Assembly: GCA_038211295.1 (NCBI GenBank)
Contig: JBBQVS010000011.1
Span: 15,882-79,881 of the forward strand
DNA length: 64,000 bases
Reading direction: 5' to 3'
Source of the DNA: JBBQVS01 sp038211295
GTDB taxonomy: Bacteria; Chloroflexota; Ktedonobacteria; Ktedonobacterales; Ktedonobacteraceae
Below, one piece after another: positions 34,215-43,998 of this stretch (position 1 is its first letter; each line of letters opens with the position of its first letter). Under the pieces are notes generated by a model that searched no databases, was not told the origin of the DNA, and was given only the letters and a program-made list of their open reading frames with translations. The translations under genes and the position numbers were made by a program.

Positions 34215-35192
34215 ATGCAGACGGCTCCTGTTTCTTCAACTCCATCTCGGCTTTATGCATTATTGTTGAAAATGCGTCCGCTCGAAGGCGGTCATACCTT
34301 GATGCCGTTTTCGGGCGATCTGGTACATGCGGCATTTCTCAAATGGGTAGGGGCTTCGGCCCCTGATGTGGCGACGTGGTTGCATGACGGCAATAAACGT
34401 CGCCTCTTTACGTGTTCCAGTCTACAATTTCCGTTGCCCGTGGCTCGTATGCGTGAGGCGGAGAAAAACAATGTGCATTTACCTTTGCACCTCGAAAAGA
34501 CGTATAGTGTGCGGATAACGTTGCTACTTGGCGACCTGTTCCCTCTGCTTTACGAGGCTCTGATGCGTTTCGACATGCAGAGGAGTCCCACGGGCCAGGC
34601 ACCATTTATGCACTTGAGCAAGCAATCGTTTCTGTTGCAAGAGGCGGTGATGACCAATGATGCGAGTGGCTGGTGTGGCTTTACCTCGCTCAATACACTG
34701 ATCGAAGAGGTAAAGGTGTTGCGTATGGGGAAACTCCAGACGCTTACGCTAGAATTCGCTTCGCTGACAACCTTCAATCGTAGTAACCAGCGCGATAACA
34801 GATATGGCAATCACTATGCGATGCTCCCACTACCAGTGTATATTTTTCCTATGCTTGCCAATCGCTGGTGCGAATTTGCCCCACCTGAATATGCTGGCCT
34901 CGTACAACGGGAGCGTATCGAGCAATACATTCTGGACGATGGCATGATTATTCATGATTATGAGTTGAGACCGCATCGTGTGACATTTACGAATCATCCG
35001 CAACGCGGCTTCGTAGGGGCTTGTACCTATCATTTACGTGGGCCGGACGAGGCGACAGGGGCGGATGCTCCGTTATCGGTGCGTCAACAGATACTGTTGC
35101 TGGCGCAGTTCGCCTTTTATGCAGGCATCGGCTATAAAACGGCGCAGGGGATGGGACAAGTGCGTGTGGTTGAGGGAGGGAGTTATATTTAG
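34215..35192 (+). CDS. cas6: Cas6-like CRISPR RNA endoribonuclease
   Basis: A 325-residue protein with two ferredoxin-like (RAMP) halves. Family marks include the opening LYALLLKMRPLEGGHTLMPF, GDLVHAAFLKWVG with the conserved Leu-His, and the C-terminal Gly-rich loop AGIGYKTAQGMGQVRVV that defines Cas6. A candidate catalytic His lies in DLVHAA near residue 37. Cas6 cuts pre-crRNA within the repeat hairpin in type I and III systems. No other intact cas gene or repeat array is in this window, so this is an orphan that would need arrays elsewhere to be useful. The start follows AAAGAAAGG at 8-12 bases. It converges with the large helicase gene on the other strand. Confidence 0.85.
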   Translation: MQTAPVSSTPSRLYALLLKMRPLEGGHTLMPFSGDLVHAAFLKWVGASAPDVATWLHDGNKRRLFTCSSLQFPLPVARMREAEKNNVHLPLHLEKTYSVRITLLLGDLFPLLYEALMRFDMQRSPTGQAPFMHLSKQSFLLQEAVMTNDASGWCGFTSLNTLIEEVKVLRMGKLQTLTLEFASLTTFNRSNQRDNRYGNHYAMLPLPVYIFPMLANRWCEFAPPEYAGLVQRERIEQYILDDGMIIHDYELRPHRVTFTNHPQRGFVGACTYHLRGPDEATGADAPLSVRQQILLLAQFAFYAGIGYKTAQGMGQVRVVEGGSYI

Positions 35193-35355
35193 CGAGACCG
35201 ACGACGATACGCTTGCCATCTCGTATTTGAACGCGCTGGAATATTGTACACTAGCTTTAATACGAGTGCGCGTTGAGCGAATTTATGTACATGCGAGGCT
35301 CGAAGTGGTGGTCGCCCCACACGCGCTACCTCGTACCTTTAGGCAAGCCCCGTGA
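35164..35355 (+). pseudogene. possible cas4 N-terminal remnant
   Basis: A frame overlapping the end of cas6 encodes DDTLAISYLNALEYC, closely resembling the start of Cas4 or Cas4-Cas1 proteins (ISYLNALEYC then PRRFYY). After the Cys the sequence no longer matches. In many type I-B and I-D loci cas4 directly follows cas6, which supports the reading. The fragment is too short for a firm call. The following 35356-35568 shows nothing else. Confidence 0.4.
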
Positions 35356-35568
35356 ACTGGCTTCCCACACTCACGCAACGCACATGCTCTTCATGTATAC
35401 TAGAGTCATATGAAGCTAGATAGCCAAAATCACTCCACTGAAATGCCCTGCCTCGCAAACACCCGCAAACCGTTTCACGAGCGGCGCGAGACACACCGCC
35501 GTTGCCAGAGTGCTGGCGTCTTGCTTGAGATTGAAAAGAGTGAACTTACATTCGGCAAGCAAGCAATA

Positions 35569-38500
35569 CTACTTTTTTGACAACAACATGTTGATAATAT
35601 TGAACTCATGCGACATAAAGAGGTACTTGCCAGTAAACATTTTGCGGCGCACCTCGCCGAGGTTTAGGCTACGAAAGACAATGAAGGGAAACGCGTCATA
35701 TTGTTCGCCAATGGGCAAGAGGCTATTCGCTGGATACAGGCTGCGTACATATTTGCTGAGTACGTCATGAAACGCTGGTTGAGATGTACTTTCGTTGTCC
35801 CGCTTATTGGCGTTGGCGAAAAACGCCTTCATTGTGTCTGCTACAACGAATGTAACCAGTGGAATGCTATAGTGTTGATCGGTATGGTAGCTTTCCTGGG
35901 CGTAGTAAGAACTGGTATTCCCCCCTATTTTTTCCAGTGCTTTTATCAGCGCAATCGCATCACGCAAGGCCATATGTAAGCTTTCGGGATATTGCCCATC
36001 GTTGCTTAATGCTTGCATTGTAGCAAGGAGATCAAACGTCTTCTCGTCAGTTTGCTCTTCTTGCTGTATGTGCAACCAATATTTTTCCTGCATTGTCTTC
36101 TGAAGGATTGGGATTGTGAGTAAGCCACCAGAGACGTACCCAATTTCAAGGGGCGGAAAACGTAATAGAGAATCGAACCCCTTGTTAGCAACTTCTTCAA
36201 ATGTTTGGCTGAATGTGGGAAGAAGGGAGAGATACGAGTTTCTTTTTACCTCGTTATTTTTTGGTGTTCGTGCATCAGAGAAAAGGTCAATTTTTGTATG
36301 TTCTAATGCGCGTTTTAAGGAATCACGTACAAATTCCAGACGCTTATCACTTCTGTTCAAGTAATGAAGGTTTTGAAGTTCTTTGAGGAGCTTTCCCATA
36401 CGCGCGGTAAAGGTTTCGCCTGCCGCGAAAACTGATTTGCCACCTATCGGAATCATCATAAAACGCTGGCTGTGTCCGAGTTTTCCACTTCCTTCAATGC
36501 GGGTCATCATAGACGTTTTAAGGATAAGCAACACGTTTAGTAAATGGAGGATACTTTCGCGCACAGCGCGTAGGCGGTCTTCTTGCTCAGAGTACACCAC
36601 TTGACTTGTCAAATAAAAGGTTAGCTTTTTCTCTGTTTGATCGTGATCCCCACCACGTCCACGATAAATGACTTGCAAAATCTCCATAAGATTTTGCTCG
36701 ATCTCAAAATGAGGAATATCTACTATAATATGTCTGGCGTTGGCGAAAGAAAGCCCACGACTTGCCGAGGCAGTCATAAAGACAACCTTTGTTATGTCTC
36801 GGAAGTCACTAATTGCCTGTTTTTGTTGCTCCGACACATTCGCATGAATCTCCAAGTATTCCGTGTTGCGCTCGAATCTGCCACGTTTGTCTCGTACTTT
36901 TTGAATGAGCTGGGCAAGACGCTGTTTACTTTGAATGTAGACGAGAATTTGATGTGTATTTGGCGCATCGAGTGCTTCAAGAACATGCTGAAGAATGTCG
37001 TCTTGCAAATTTTCCTGAAGTTTTTTTGCCTGCTCTGTAAAGGTTTTCTCATCGTAGGGAATAACGTCAATGCCTATTTTGTAGTTCACAGTCAGCTCAC
37101 TCGCTGGAAATGCGTTTGCATTAATTACTGTTGCGTTGAAGTTTCTTTTGAAAACGAGCGGCTCACTACTCAATGCGAAGAGCGGTGATGGTGTTTGAAG
37201 ACGGCGAACATAAATCTTATCGGGTTCATAATCGGTAAGCGAAAGGTGTTGCTTTATGACATCAGAACCGACAATCGAGGCGTCGGCGATAATGATTTTT
37301 GTGTTGATGCCGCTAGATGAGTTGAGAAGCCCACGTTTGTCGAGGAAGTCGTGTAGGCCGTGCAGAAAAGCTACTCCGCTTTCGTCTGCTGTTACCTCAT
37401 CGATCATCACAAAAATGTGCTGTATCTGTGTTCTCAGTTTCTGCATCTTGTGGGGAATAGGTTTGTTGTCCTGGCTGTAAAAGCCCTCAAGGATGGTGTC
37501 AAGGTGACGCAATGTTGAGTGTTGACCCGTCCTTCCTGTCCGTTTGAGCGATTGGACGGCGACGGTGGCGACAATTGCATGTGCAAGGGGCTTTTCTAGT
37601 GTCGCGTTCAGTGCGCTACAAAGGCTGGCGAGAACGCCGCTGACAGGCTCGCCTTTGTCGATGAGCAAGCCTTCCCGTATCTCTTCCAGATACCGCGCCT
37701 TTGTGTTTTGTTCCAACGCCTGGTTACTCTCAGCGTGAATAAATGTCACTCCACGCTCCATAAAGGTATCTTGCCGTTGTTGGGAGTAGTAATGAACTGT
37801 TTTTTGGGTATTGTTGTTGCGAATGATGTGTGTATTGGCGGTAAGCGCGAATAGGTTATCGCACGCGGGAAAGCCTGTACCTGTGTTCTCGCGGAATTTC
37901 TTAATGATGTCAAGATTGACATGTTTACGGGGACTGACATAGAGAAAGAGAAAGCCTTCTCCGCGCTGGTCTGCGGCTTTAAGAAAGTTCACAAGCGATG
38001 TCGTTTTTCCTACCCCTGGGTGTCCAGTCAAGAAGAGATAGGGTGTATTATCGCGCATCAACTCTTTCCATACGAGGGTGGAGTGAATATCGAGCAGGTT
38101 CTTTCCTGTATAATCGGTGGGTGCGAGGTCTTGGCGTACTTTATCACTCAATTGCTCGGCTCGTAGTGGGGTGCGTGTGTTAGCAAAGCCTTGAAGCGTC
38201 TCCGTGTGGGAAAGCCAGCGTACACCATCATCTTTGTCTGCGAGCTGTACTAATGCTTTTGTGAAAACGGCTCCCTGCTCAAAGCTTTTCGCAGCAGCTT
38301 TTTGAATTGTTTGAAGCACATAGTCGCGTGCCTCAGAGATTGTTTCCAAAGAGGAGTGTTCTTTGTAGAGTGTCGCACAAGTTGCGAGCAGCGAAACTTG
38401 TTCTTTGTGGAGTGCCATTGTGTTTATTGAGCGATCTGTATAGCCCACGACATTGAAAAGTATGTTGCTTGTGTCATCTACAATCCCTTTTTCCTTGAGA

Positions 38501-39348
38501 AATTCGTAGAAACTGTGTGTGTAACTTGCTGCTTGAATAAGCTTTACGCTTTCTTTGTCTGTGCGTTTGAAAGCTGTGAAATACTTTGTAAGTTCCCCAG
38601 AGAGAAGTTCTGCTGTTGTGTCCGTCTCTTCTGTGTCGATGCTTAGGTTCGCGAAGACACTTTTGGAGCGTATATAATGCCACTCTTTCGTAAGCATCTG
38701 ATACACTGCTTTCATGTCGGTCAGATCGCTCGCCTCATTGAGCGCACGGATCGAAAAGACTGAAAGGTCAATGCAGAGTACACGCCAGTAGCGACCATAG
38801 TTTAGTAACATCAGGACATCGGCGTTAAGAAAGTTTCCTTTTTGCGTATAGGTAGCGATCTCCGCATTAGAGATATCAAGAGGATATCCTGCTTTTGGAA
38901 ATTGTGTCATGAGTTCTGTAATTGCCGTGTGTGCGTTTTTTTCGTAGGTGTCGAGGCTATTCGCTCCATAAAAGTTGCATTGAAGATACACAATGTTGCG
39001 GGTGTCTTCACGTTTGAGTTCTTGAAAGGACTGAAGGTATTCCATAAAAAAGTTTACACCAGAAAGAAAGCCTTTTTGCAAGAAAAACAGAAACCAGCGT
39101 TCAAGCACTGCCCTGTCCCAAAGGGTAACAAGGCCACCAATGTGCAGAAGCATCTTCTCGACAAGTTTTGAGAAGCGCAGATGTGCAAGGTCTTGCTCAT
39201 AAATGTTTTCAAAATGGGTGGTTACATCCTGCTGTTGGTGCAACGCTGTAAGAAAGCCTGTGTTGAAGCCTAATTCAAATAGCCGACCCAGATATTCGGC
39301 AAAACTCTTTTGAGCCTGGTCAGTATGCTTTGGTGTCGAATGCTCCAT
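35569..39348 (-). CDS. giant P-loop NTPase, superfamily-2 helicase-like
   Basis: A protein of about 1259 residues. A Walker A motif (FLTGHPGVGKTTSL) is at about 439-447 and a Walker B-like FVMIDEVTADESG at about 645. Later motifs FMTASASRGLSFANARHIIV (about 855) and QVIYRGRG (about 890) resemble helicase motifs V and VI of superfamily 2. Residues 1-390 carry no domain I recognise, though VLMLLNYGRYWRVLCIDLSV (about 180-210) might be a decayed nuclease core. The C-terminal 350 residues are helical and unplaced. The start has AGAGGATACAAAC before the ATG and lies 13 bases after the stop of the partner gene, so they form an operon. The pair, helicase plus large unknown protein, is the standard layout of many antiviral systems, but I cannot match it to a named one. 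Confidence 0.7.
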   Translation of the reverse strand: MEHSTPKHTDQAQKSFAEYLGRLFELGFNTGFLTALHQQQDVTTHFENIYEQDLAHLRFSKLVEKMLLHIGGLVTLWDRAVLERWFLFFLQKGFLSGVNFFMEYLQSFQELKREDTRNIVYLQCNFYGANSLDTYEKNAHTAITELMTQFPKAGYPLDISNAEIATYTQKGNFLNADVLMLLNYGRYWRVLCIDLSVFSIRALNEASDLTDMKAVYQMLTKEWHYIRSKSVFANLSIDTEETDTTAELLSGELTKYFTAFKRTDKESVKLIQAASYTHSFYEFLKEKGIVDDTSNILFNVVGYTDRSINTMALHKEQVSLLATCATLYKEHSSLETISEARDYVLQTIQKAAAKSFEQGAVFTKALVQLADKDDGVRWLSHTETLQGFANTRTPLRAEQLSDKVRQDLAPTDYTGKNLLDIHSTLVWKELMRDNTPYLFLTGHPGVGKTTSLVNFLKAADQRGEGFLFLYVSPRKHVNLDIIKKFRENTGTGFPACDNLFALTANTHIIRNNNTQKTVHYYSQQRQDTFMERGVTFIHAESNQALEQNTKARYLEEIREGLLIDKGEPVSGVLASLCSALNATLEKPLAHAIVATVAVQSLKRTGRTGQHSTLRHLDTILEGFYSQDNKPIPHKMQKLRTQIQHIFVMIDEVTADESGVAFLHGLHDFLDKRGLLNSSSGINTKIIIADASIVGSDVIKQHLSLTDYEPDKIYVRRLQTPSPLFALSSEPLVFKRNFNATVINANAFPASELTVNYKIGIDVIPYDEKTFTEQAKKLQENLQDDILQHVLEALDAPNTHQILVYIQSKQRLAQLIQKVRDKRGRFERNTEYLEIHANVSEQQKQAISDFRDITKVVFMTASASRGLSFANARHIIVDIPHFEIEQNLMEILQVIYRGRGGDHDQTEKKLTFYLTSQVVYSEQEDRLRAVRESILHLLNVLLILKTSMMTRIEGSGKLGHSQRFMMIPIGGKSVFAAGETFTARMGKLLKELQNLHYLNRSDKRLEFVRDSLKRALEHTKIDLFSDARTPKNNEVKRNSYLSLLPTFSQTFEEVANKGFDSLLRFPPLEIGYVSGGLLTIPILQKTMQEKYWLHIQQEEQTDEKTFDLLATMQALSNDGQYPESLHMALRDAIALIKALEKIGGNTSSYYAQESYHTDQHYSIPLVTFVVADTMKAFFANANKRDNESTSQPAFHDVLSKYVRSLYPANSLLPIGEQYDAFPFIVFRSLNLGEVRRKMFTGKYLFMSHEFNIINMLLSKK

Positions 39349-39361
39349 GTTTGTATCCTCT

Positions 39362-42300
39362 CTACATAGCTGTCCGAAGCACTGCACGCACCTCTGTCAA
39401 AAAGGCAAGCATGTTGAAGTTTACTCGACTTTTCATATGAGGAATGATGGCTATTTTCCCGACTGATTCGTCGCCAATGATTGAGACGAACGGATCGAGT
39501 TTGAAGCGCGAGTCATTCGACTTCTCGTTACGAGAAAAATGCAAGAGTGTGATATAGTCGAGAATATCACTGCCGAGCGAGTTGGGTTTTTTCTCGTTCA
39601 ACAAATCATTCCAGATGTACTGCTCGTAGGCGATATCATTTTTGTAGACATTGGTCAGCGTGGCGTAGGATATGACGCCATTATAAATGCTCTTTGGATT
39701 GATGACCGCACCACTGAACAGGTTAAAGAAAATAAGCGACTTCTTGCTGGGATCGTTCGCAAGACCAGAAAGTTCCGCGATATCATCGACATAGAGCGAT
39801 TTTACCTTATACTCTGGTATCTGGTTGTTCTTCTTGCGATTAACTGTGTAATACTTATCGTAAAAGACAGGATACACTTTGATGCCTGTGCCTACGGCAC
39901 GCATTGCCTGGATAATAGTTTTGTTCATGAAGTAGAGTTCCGTTTCATCATCAGCATTGGAGATGTGCAGGGTGCTGCTGTAAGGAGCGCGTGCAACATA
40001 CAAAAAATGGGTATAGCCTTGTTGGTAACAGTGCCGAACCTGCTCTAGCACAGCGTCTGAGTGCGTATACATGTCTTGGTTGTCCTGATTGGCGGAAAAG
40101 GTTGACATCGTGCCGACGCGAATTGTTTGATCGGGTAGACATTCAACGCCGATTACTTCTCCTAACACCGACGACTTATAGAAGTTTGGAGTTTGTGTGT
40201 TCAAGTCGCACTTACGACTGGAAACGACAATGATTGCAAGCTTTTGAAGTTGGCGTTGTGTAATTGGTGGTGAAGATATACTAGTTTGTCGGAAAAGGCG
40301 CGGCAGTGCGGTGTACAGCGAGTAGAGAGCGTTTCTCAATTTGTGTGTGCTGTTTTCCGTTTCCAGATAAAATCCCTGCGAACTCGCTGTATAATCTTCG
40401 GCTAACATGTGTTCCAGCACTTTAGAAAGTGTATTCATAAATGCTTCATCATCAAATTTCTGATTCCCTTCATCTTTCAGCAACTCTTGCATATGAATAC
40501 GCACAATGGGTAAGAAAAGCTTGCGTGCGGGAACCTCTGGCAGATATGTAGTGAGCATGTGCAGAAAGGTGTAGGATAAGAACGTATAGACGAAGCGATA
40601 GACAAAAGCTTGTTCCGAGTCCGCTCGAAGTTTGTGATGACGGTAATACAGCGAAATACGTTTGATACCTTTGTATGTACTGGCATACTTTTTGATGTCT
40701 TCTGACTTCTCTTTGTCAACAGGTGCTAGAAAGATTGGCAATGTTTGCACGTTCTCTGTGTCATATGCCATAGAAAAGGTTTCGCGTCCGTTTGCTGCCG
40801 CGAAGTAGCGGAGAGGCTCAAACGTAAGTTTTAATGGAAGCGAACATACACGTTCGTTGCTCGCATTAGCATCCTCAATCGCAACGTATTTAAGGACATT
40901 GCGTCCATCATTCTTTTCAAAATCTTCCTGAAAGAAGATGCTATTGACAAGTATTTTGTCTACATCAGTCTCTAAGAGCCGCTTATGAACACTTAGAACC
41001 AGAGAGTATTCTTGTCTTGTTGGCCCGATACTTTGATGTGATAAAAAAGATGAAAGGACTTTTCGCAATGTTTCAATGTGGTCTCGCGTTTCCGATGTAT
41101 CAAGCTGTTTGTAGAGTTCGTACAATATTTCACGCTGCTTTAGCATATCTTCAGACTGTAATGCTGGTAGGAAGTATCGCTCGAAGTAAGCACCGGCACG
41201 AAACGTTGCATCTTTTGGCTTAACAAAGACAAAGCAATAGAGGAGCGCAACCTTGAGTACTTTTTCACGGAAACGATCAAGGGATTTTGCACTTGCCTCA
41301 CGAGCTTTATAGATATCGCTGGATGCATCAAGTAGGCCAAGATTATAGTCGAAGACGGATTGGCCTGAGCCACCATGCACCTGGACAGCGCCATTCAGCT
41401 TGAGTTTAAGCCCGGACACAAATGTTTTTGCGCCTTGCATTTGATCGGTGCTTTCCCCTAGAAATCCATCTACTTCAGGAATGATAGGAAGAGGATCGAA
41501 AGCATCTTCGCGCGAAAAGATGTCAATATAATTTGCAGGTGTGCCTTGATAGCTCACTTGAAAATGTCCTTTGTCCTTGTCCTGGCGAATATATGCATCA
41601 AGCCCTTGCAGGCGACGAATAAGATTGTTAAGAAGAACAATACCATCCCCCACCTCTGACTGTGAGGTTTTTTCTTCGGGTGAGGAGCCGAGTTTAGTAC
41701 GAATTTTTTTCCATTCATCCATGCCGTCGAGAAGATACCGCAAGTAGCGTACTTTGGCTTCACGGTGAATGCGGGCCACTGATTGCTTTACTATCGCTTC
41801 ACGTAGTTGGCTAAGTTTTGATGTCGGCTTTTTTGTTGCTACTATCAGTGTTGTGCGTGTGTCCTCTATATCATCGTTCTCACATGACATACTCGCAAGG
41901 TACGCACAAACGCTTTCCGTGATTTGTGTGTCGAAGGTGAGGATATCTTTGACGTGCAGTGTAACTTTGTGTGCTTTGAGCCACGGATCGCTCTGTAGCA
42001 TCTGTGTGCTGAGATGTAGGTGTTGTTTCTCAATCGGTTCAAGCTTATCGAGTGGATAAGAAAGTCCTGAGGGTTTGTTGCTGGTGAAATCAGTAATGGG
42101 CGTAAGCAGTTTGCTAAGATAGGCATTGGGTGTTTCTTGCTCCAATTTGCTTAGAAAAAGTTTTTGCAGTTCTGCTCTTACATTTTGTACTTGTTTGTTG
42201 AAAGCATCTTTTTGTGCTAATTCGAGTGCGTGAACAGTGGCATAGGTTGTTCCCGCTCTGCCGTCAAAGGGATACTCTTTGCTTGTTGCAAAACGTTGGG

Positions 42301-42457
42301 AGACTACATCCGCAAGTGCGTCGATATCAAAAATGAGAGTGTTGGCGCGAGTCTCGACACACGTATTATGTTGCTGGATTTCTTCTGTGAGAGCTTCCAA
42401 AAGCTGTTTGTAATCGACTGAAGAGAGATTATGGGTAACTTCCTCTATACCACTCAT
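39362..42457 (-). CDS. giant protein of unknown function, partner of helicase
   Basis: A protein of about 1031 residues with no domain I can name. It is soluble, charged and mostly helical to about residue 700. The C-terminal third is alternating alpha/beta: LQKLAIIVVSSRKCDLN, then TIRVGTMSTFSANQDNQ, THFLYVARAPYSSTLHI, IKVYPVFYDKYYTVNRK, and IAIIPHMKSRVNFNML. This might be a Rossmann- or RNase-H-like fold, but no complete catalytic set could be read. GGAGGAAATGC lies directly before the ATG at 42457, and a longer reading upstream is unsupported. It is first in the two-gene unit, 13 bases before the helicase. AT-richer codon use than the hydroxylase cluster suggests acquisition by transfer. 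Confidence 0.65.
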   Translation of the reverse strand: MSGIEEVTHNLSSVDYKQLLEALTEEIQQHNTCVETRANTLIFDIDALADVVSQRFATSKEYPFDGRAGTTYATVHALELAQKDAFNKQVQNVRAELQKLFLSKLEQETPNAYLSKLLTPITDFTSNKPSGLSYPLDKLEPIEKQHLHLSTQMLQSDPWLKAHKVTLHVKDILTFDTQITESVCAYLASMSCENDDIEDTRTTLIVATKKPTSKLSQLREAIVKQSVARIHREAKVRYLRYLLDGMDEWKKIRTKLGSSPEEKTSQSEVGDGIVLLNNLIRRLQGLDAYIRQDKDKGHFQVSYQGTPANYIDIFSREDAFDPLPIIPEVDGFLGESTDQMQGAKTFVSGLKLKLNGAVQVHGGSGQSVFDYNLGLLDASSDIYKAREASAKSLDRFREKVLKVALLYCFVFVKPKDATFRAGAYFERYFLPALQSEDMLKQREILYELYKQLDTSETRDHIETLRKVLSSFLSHQSIGPTRQEYSLVLSVHKRLLETDVDKILVNSIFFQEDFEKNDGRNVLKYVAIEDANASNERVCSLPLKLTFEPLRYFAAANGRETFSMAYDTENVQTLPIFLAPVDKEKSEDIKKYASTYKGIKRISLYYRHHKLRADSEQAFVYRFVYTFLSYTFLHMLTTYLPEVPARKLFLPIVRIHMQELLKDEGNQKFDDEAFMNTLSKVLEHMLAEDYTASSQGFYLETENSTHKLRNALYSLYTALPRLFRQTSISSPPITQRQLQKLAIIVVSSRKCDLNTQTPNFYKSSVLGEVIGVECLPDQTIRVGTMSTFSANQDNQDMYTHSDAVLEQVRHCYQQGYTHFLYVARAPYSSTLHISNADDETELYFMNKTIIQAMRAVGTGIKVYPVFYDKYYTVNRKKNNQIPEYKVKSLYVDDIAELSGLANDPSKKSLIFFNLFSGAVINPKSIYNGVISYATLTNVYKNDIAYEQYIWNDLLNEKKPNSLGSDILDYITLLHFSRNEKSNDSRFKLDPFVSIIGDESVGKIAIIPHMKSRVNFNMLAFLTEVRAVLRTAM

Positions 42458-42793
42458 GCATTTCCTCCGCAAAAAATAGTGCTTTCTTAAAAGGTTAGTT
42501 GCCTCCATGCAAGTGCTGATCGTGAGTTGCACGCGCTAAATACCTGGAGATGTTGCAGGCTACTTTAGCATAGGGCAAGCGAGATTTCAACTATCTGCTA
42601 AAAGTAATGGATGCTCAGGTCTGCGAGCAAATTTTGTAGGGAATGCTCATGTATCTAAGAGTAGTTTGGAAGGATACATTAGATGGCGTGCCTCTACATG
42701 TGAAAGCAATAATTCTAGTATGGTCTACTAAGCAAAAAGTGATACGATGTATCGTACTTCTCTATGTTGTTGAGTATTTCAGGAGGAATATTT
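42458..42793. promoter_or_regulatory. divergent intergenic region
   Basis: This 335-base stretch separates the large minus-strand pair from the isochorismatase gene. At about 42728-42743 AAAAAGTGATACGATG repeats the promoter-like motif seen at about 31847, with a short palindrome GATAC-GAT-GTATC inside. Nothing else is recognised. Confidence 0.35.
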
Positions 42794-43366
42794 ATGGTAC
42801 TTGCGCTTGCTAACGCGGCTTTGCTATTGATTGATGTGCAGCAGGGATTCGATGATCCCTTCTGGGGAAGACGGAATAATCCGCAGGCGGAGACCAATAT
42901 TGTGCGTTTGCTTCAGGCATGGCGATTTCACAAGTGGCCCGTTATTCATGTTCAACATCAGTCGGAGTCTGTTGCTTCGCCCCTACATCCGAGCCGTCCT
43001 GGGTATGCGTTGAAAGCGGATGTGCAACCTCTGCCAGAGGAAGTACACATCACGAAGCAGGTGAACAGTGCTTTTATCGGGACGCGGCTTGAGGCATTGT
43101 TGCGCGAGCAGCAGATAACGACACTTGTTGTAACGGGACTTACGACCAATCATTGTGTCGAGACGACTACGCGTATGGCGGGCAACCTGGGCTTTCTCAC
43201 CTATCTTGTGAGTGATGCAACCGCGACGTTTGACTGCGTGGGGCCAGATGGCAAGCTCTACCGAGCTGAGGATATTCACGCGATGAGCATGGCGAACCTG
43301 CACGGCGAGTTTGCTCAGGTTGTCACAACCGCAACGGTTTTGGAAGACGCACGCGTCCAAGAGTAA
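42794..43366 (+). CDS. isochorismatase-family cysteine hydrolase
   Basis: A 190-residue member of the isochorismatase-like superfamily (nicotinamidase, carbamoylase and related hydrolases). The catalytic triad is visible: Asp in LLLIDVQQGF (residue about 14), Lys in ITKQVNSAF (about 84), and Cys in GLTTNHCVETT (about 119). The cis-peptide region before the Cys is intact. The start at 42794 follows CAGGAGGAAT; an earlier ATG at 42764 is unlikely. The substrate is not predictable because the family is broad. It is a single gene, followed by 600 bases of debris. Confidence 0.88.
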   Translation: MVLALANAALLLIDVQQGFDDPFWGRRNNPQAETNIVRLLQAWRFHKWPVIHVQHQSESVASPLHPSRPGYALKADVQPLPEEVHITKQVNSAFIGTRLEALLREQQITTLVVTGLTTNHCVETTTRMAGNLGFLTYLVSDATATFDCVGPDGKLYRAEDIHAMSMANLHGEFAQVVTTATVLEDARVQE

Positions 43367-43998
43367 AAGAGGCTGTACAAGGTGCTGGATAGGTTGCTGT
43401 TACTTCTGATAGCTTGCATCCTGCAGGAAGCTATGTTCTGGAAGCTGGTTGTGGCGCATCCTCGTACATGCGGTGATCTGGACTGACACGACCATTAATA
43501 CGGATTGCTTTTGTGTTTCGTCTAGTGTCTTCCACCTCTATGAATGCTTAACGCCAATAATTGTTGAACGCTGCAATAGCTGCGAAATCGACAGCTACAA
43601 CACGAGCACCATCTACTAGTGTGTGCATCCTCAGCGTAGATGGGCCATAAACGTTCGCGTACCTCAGCAGCTGATTGCGTGGCGATACGTATGGTAGTTC
43701 TCGCCTAAGAGTCAGCATAGTGTCGGGAGGAAGTGCTGTCATGGGCCAAAGGAAGCATTCTCAAGATGGCGCGGTGCTTTGAGATAATGGTTATTTCGAT
43801 GCATGACATTGCTCTATCCTGTATTTATACTAAGAACATGCATAGAGATTAGCGGTATGCAGTGTGTCACTGCCGTCATTCCGCGAGAATACCCTGCTAC
43901 ATTGCTAAAATCGAAAGAAAAGATTGGTGTGCGTTCTTTGAAAAAAACATCGGGAACATATCTCGAACATCACACAGAATTGTGAGGATGTCATACCC
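43367..43998. other. gene-poor stretch with fragments
   Basis: No intact gene is seen. At about 43416-43458 the plus strand reads LHPAGSYVLEAGCGA, like motif I of a SAM methyltransferase, but the frame is lost at once. A minus-strand 64-codon frame (43548-43742) has no recognisable product. Both are probably debris. 43880-43998 is the leader of the antiporter gene. Confidence 0.35.

Noticed and set aside
33372..35568. CRISPR array near cas6
   Set aside because: I looked for evenly spaced 28-37-base direct repeats around cas6 and saw none; nor elsewhere in the window.
36637..37188. 183-codon plus-strand open frame
   Set aside because: Antisense to the helicase motifs of the large minus-strand gene, whose frame carries recognisable motifs.
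35569..42457. pPIWI_RE or other named helicase-plus-partner defence system
   Set aside because: I considered it because of size and pairing, but I could not see a Piwi-type catalytic or conserved Arg-Glu arrangement in the 1031-aa protein, and the helicase does not look DinG-like.
43548..43742. 64-codon minus-strand frame
   Set aside because: No ribosome site, no recognisable sequence and surrounded by debris; not listed as a gene.
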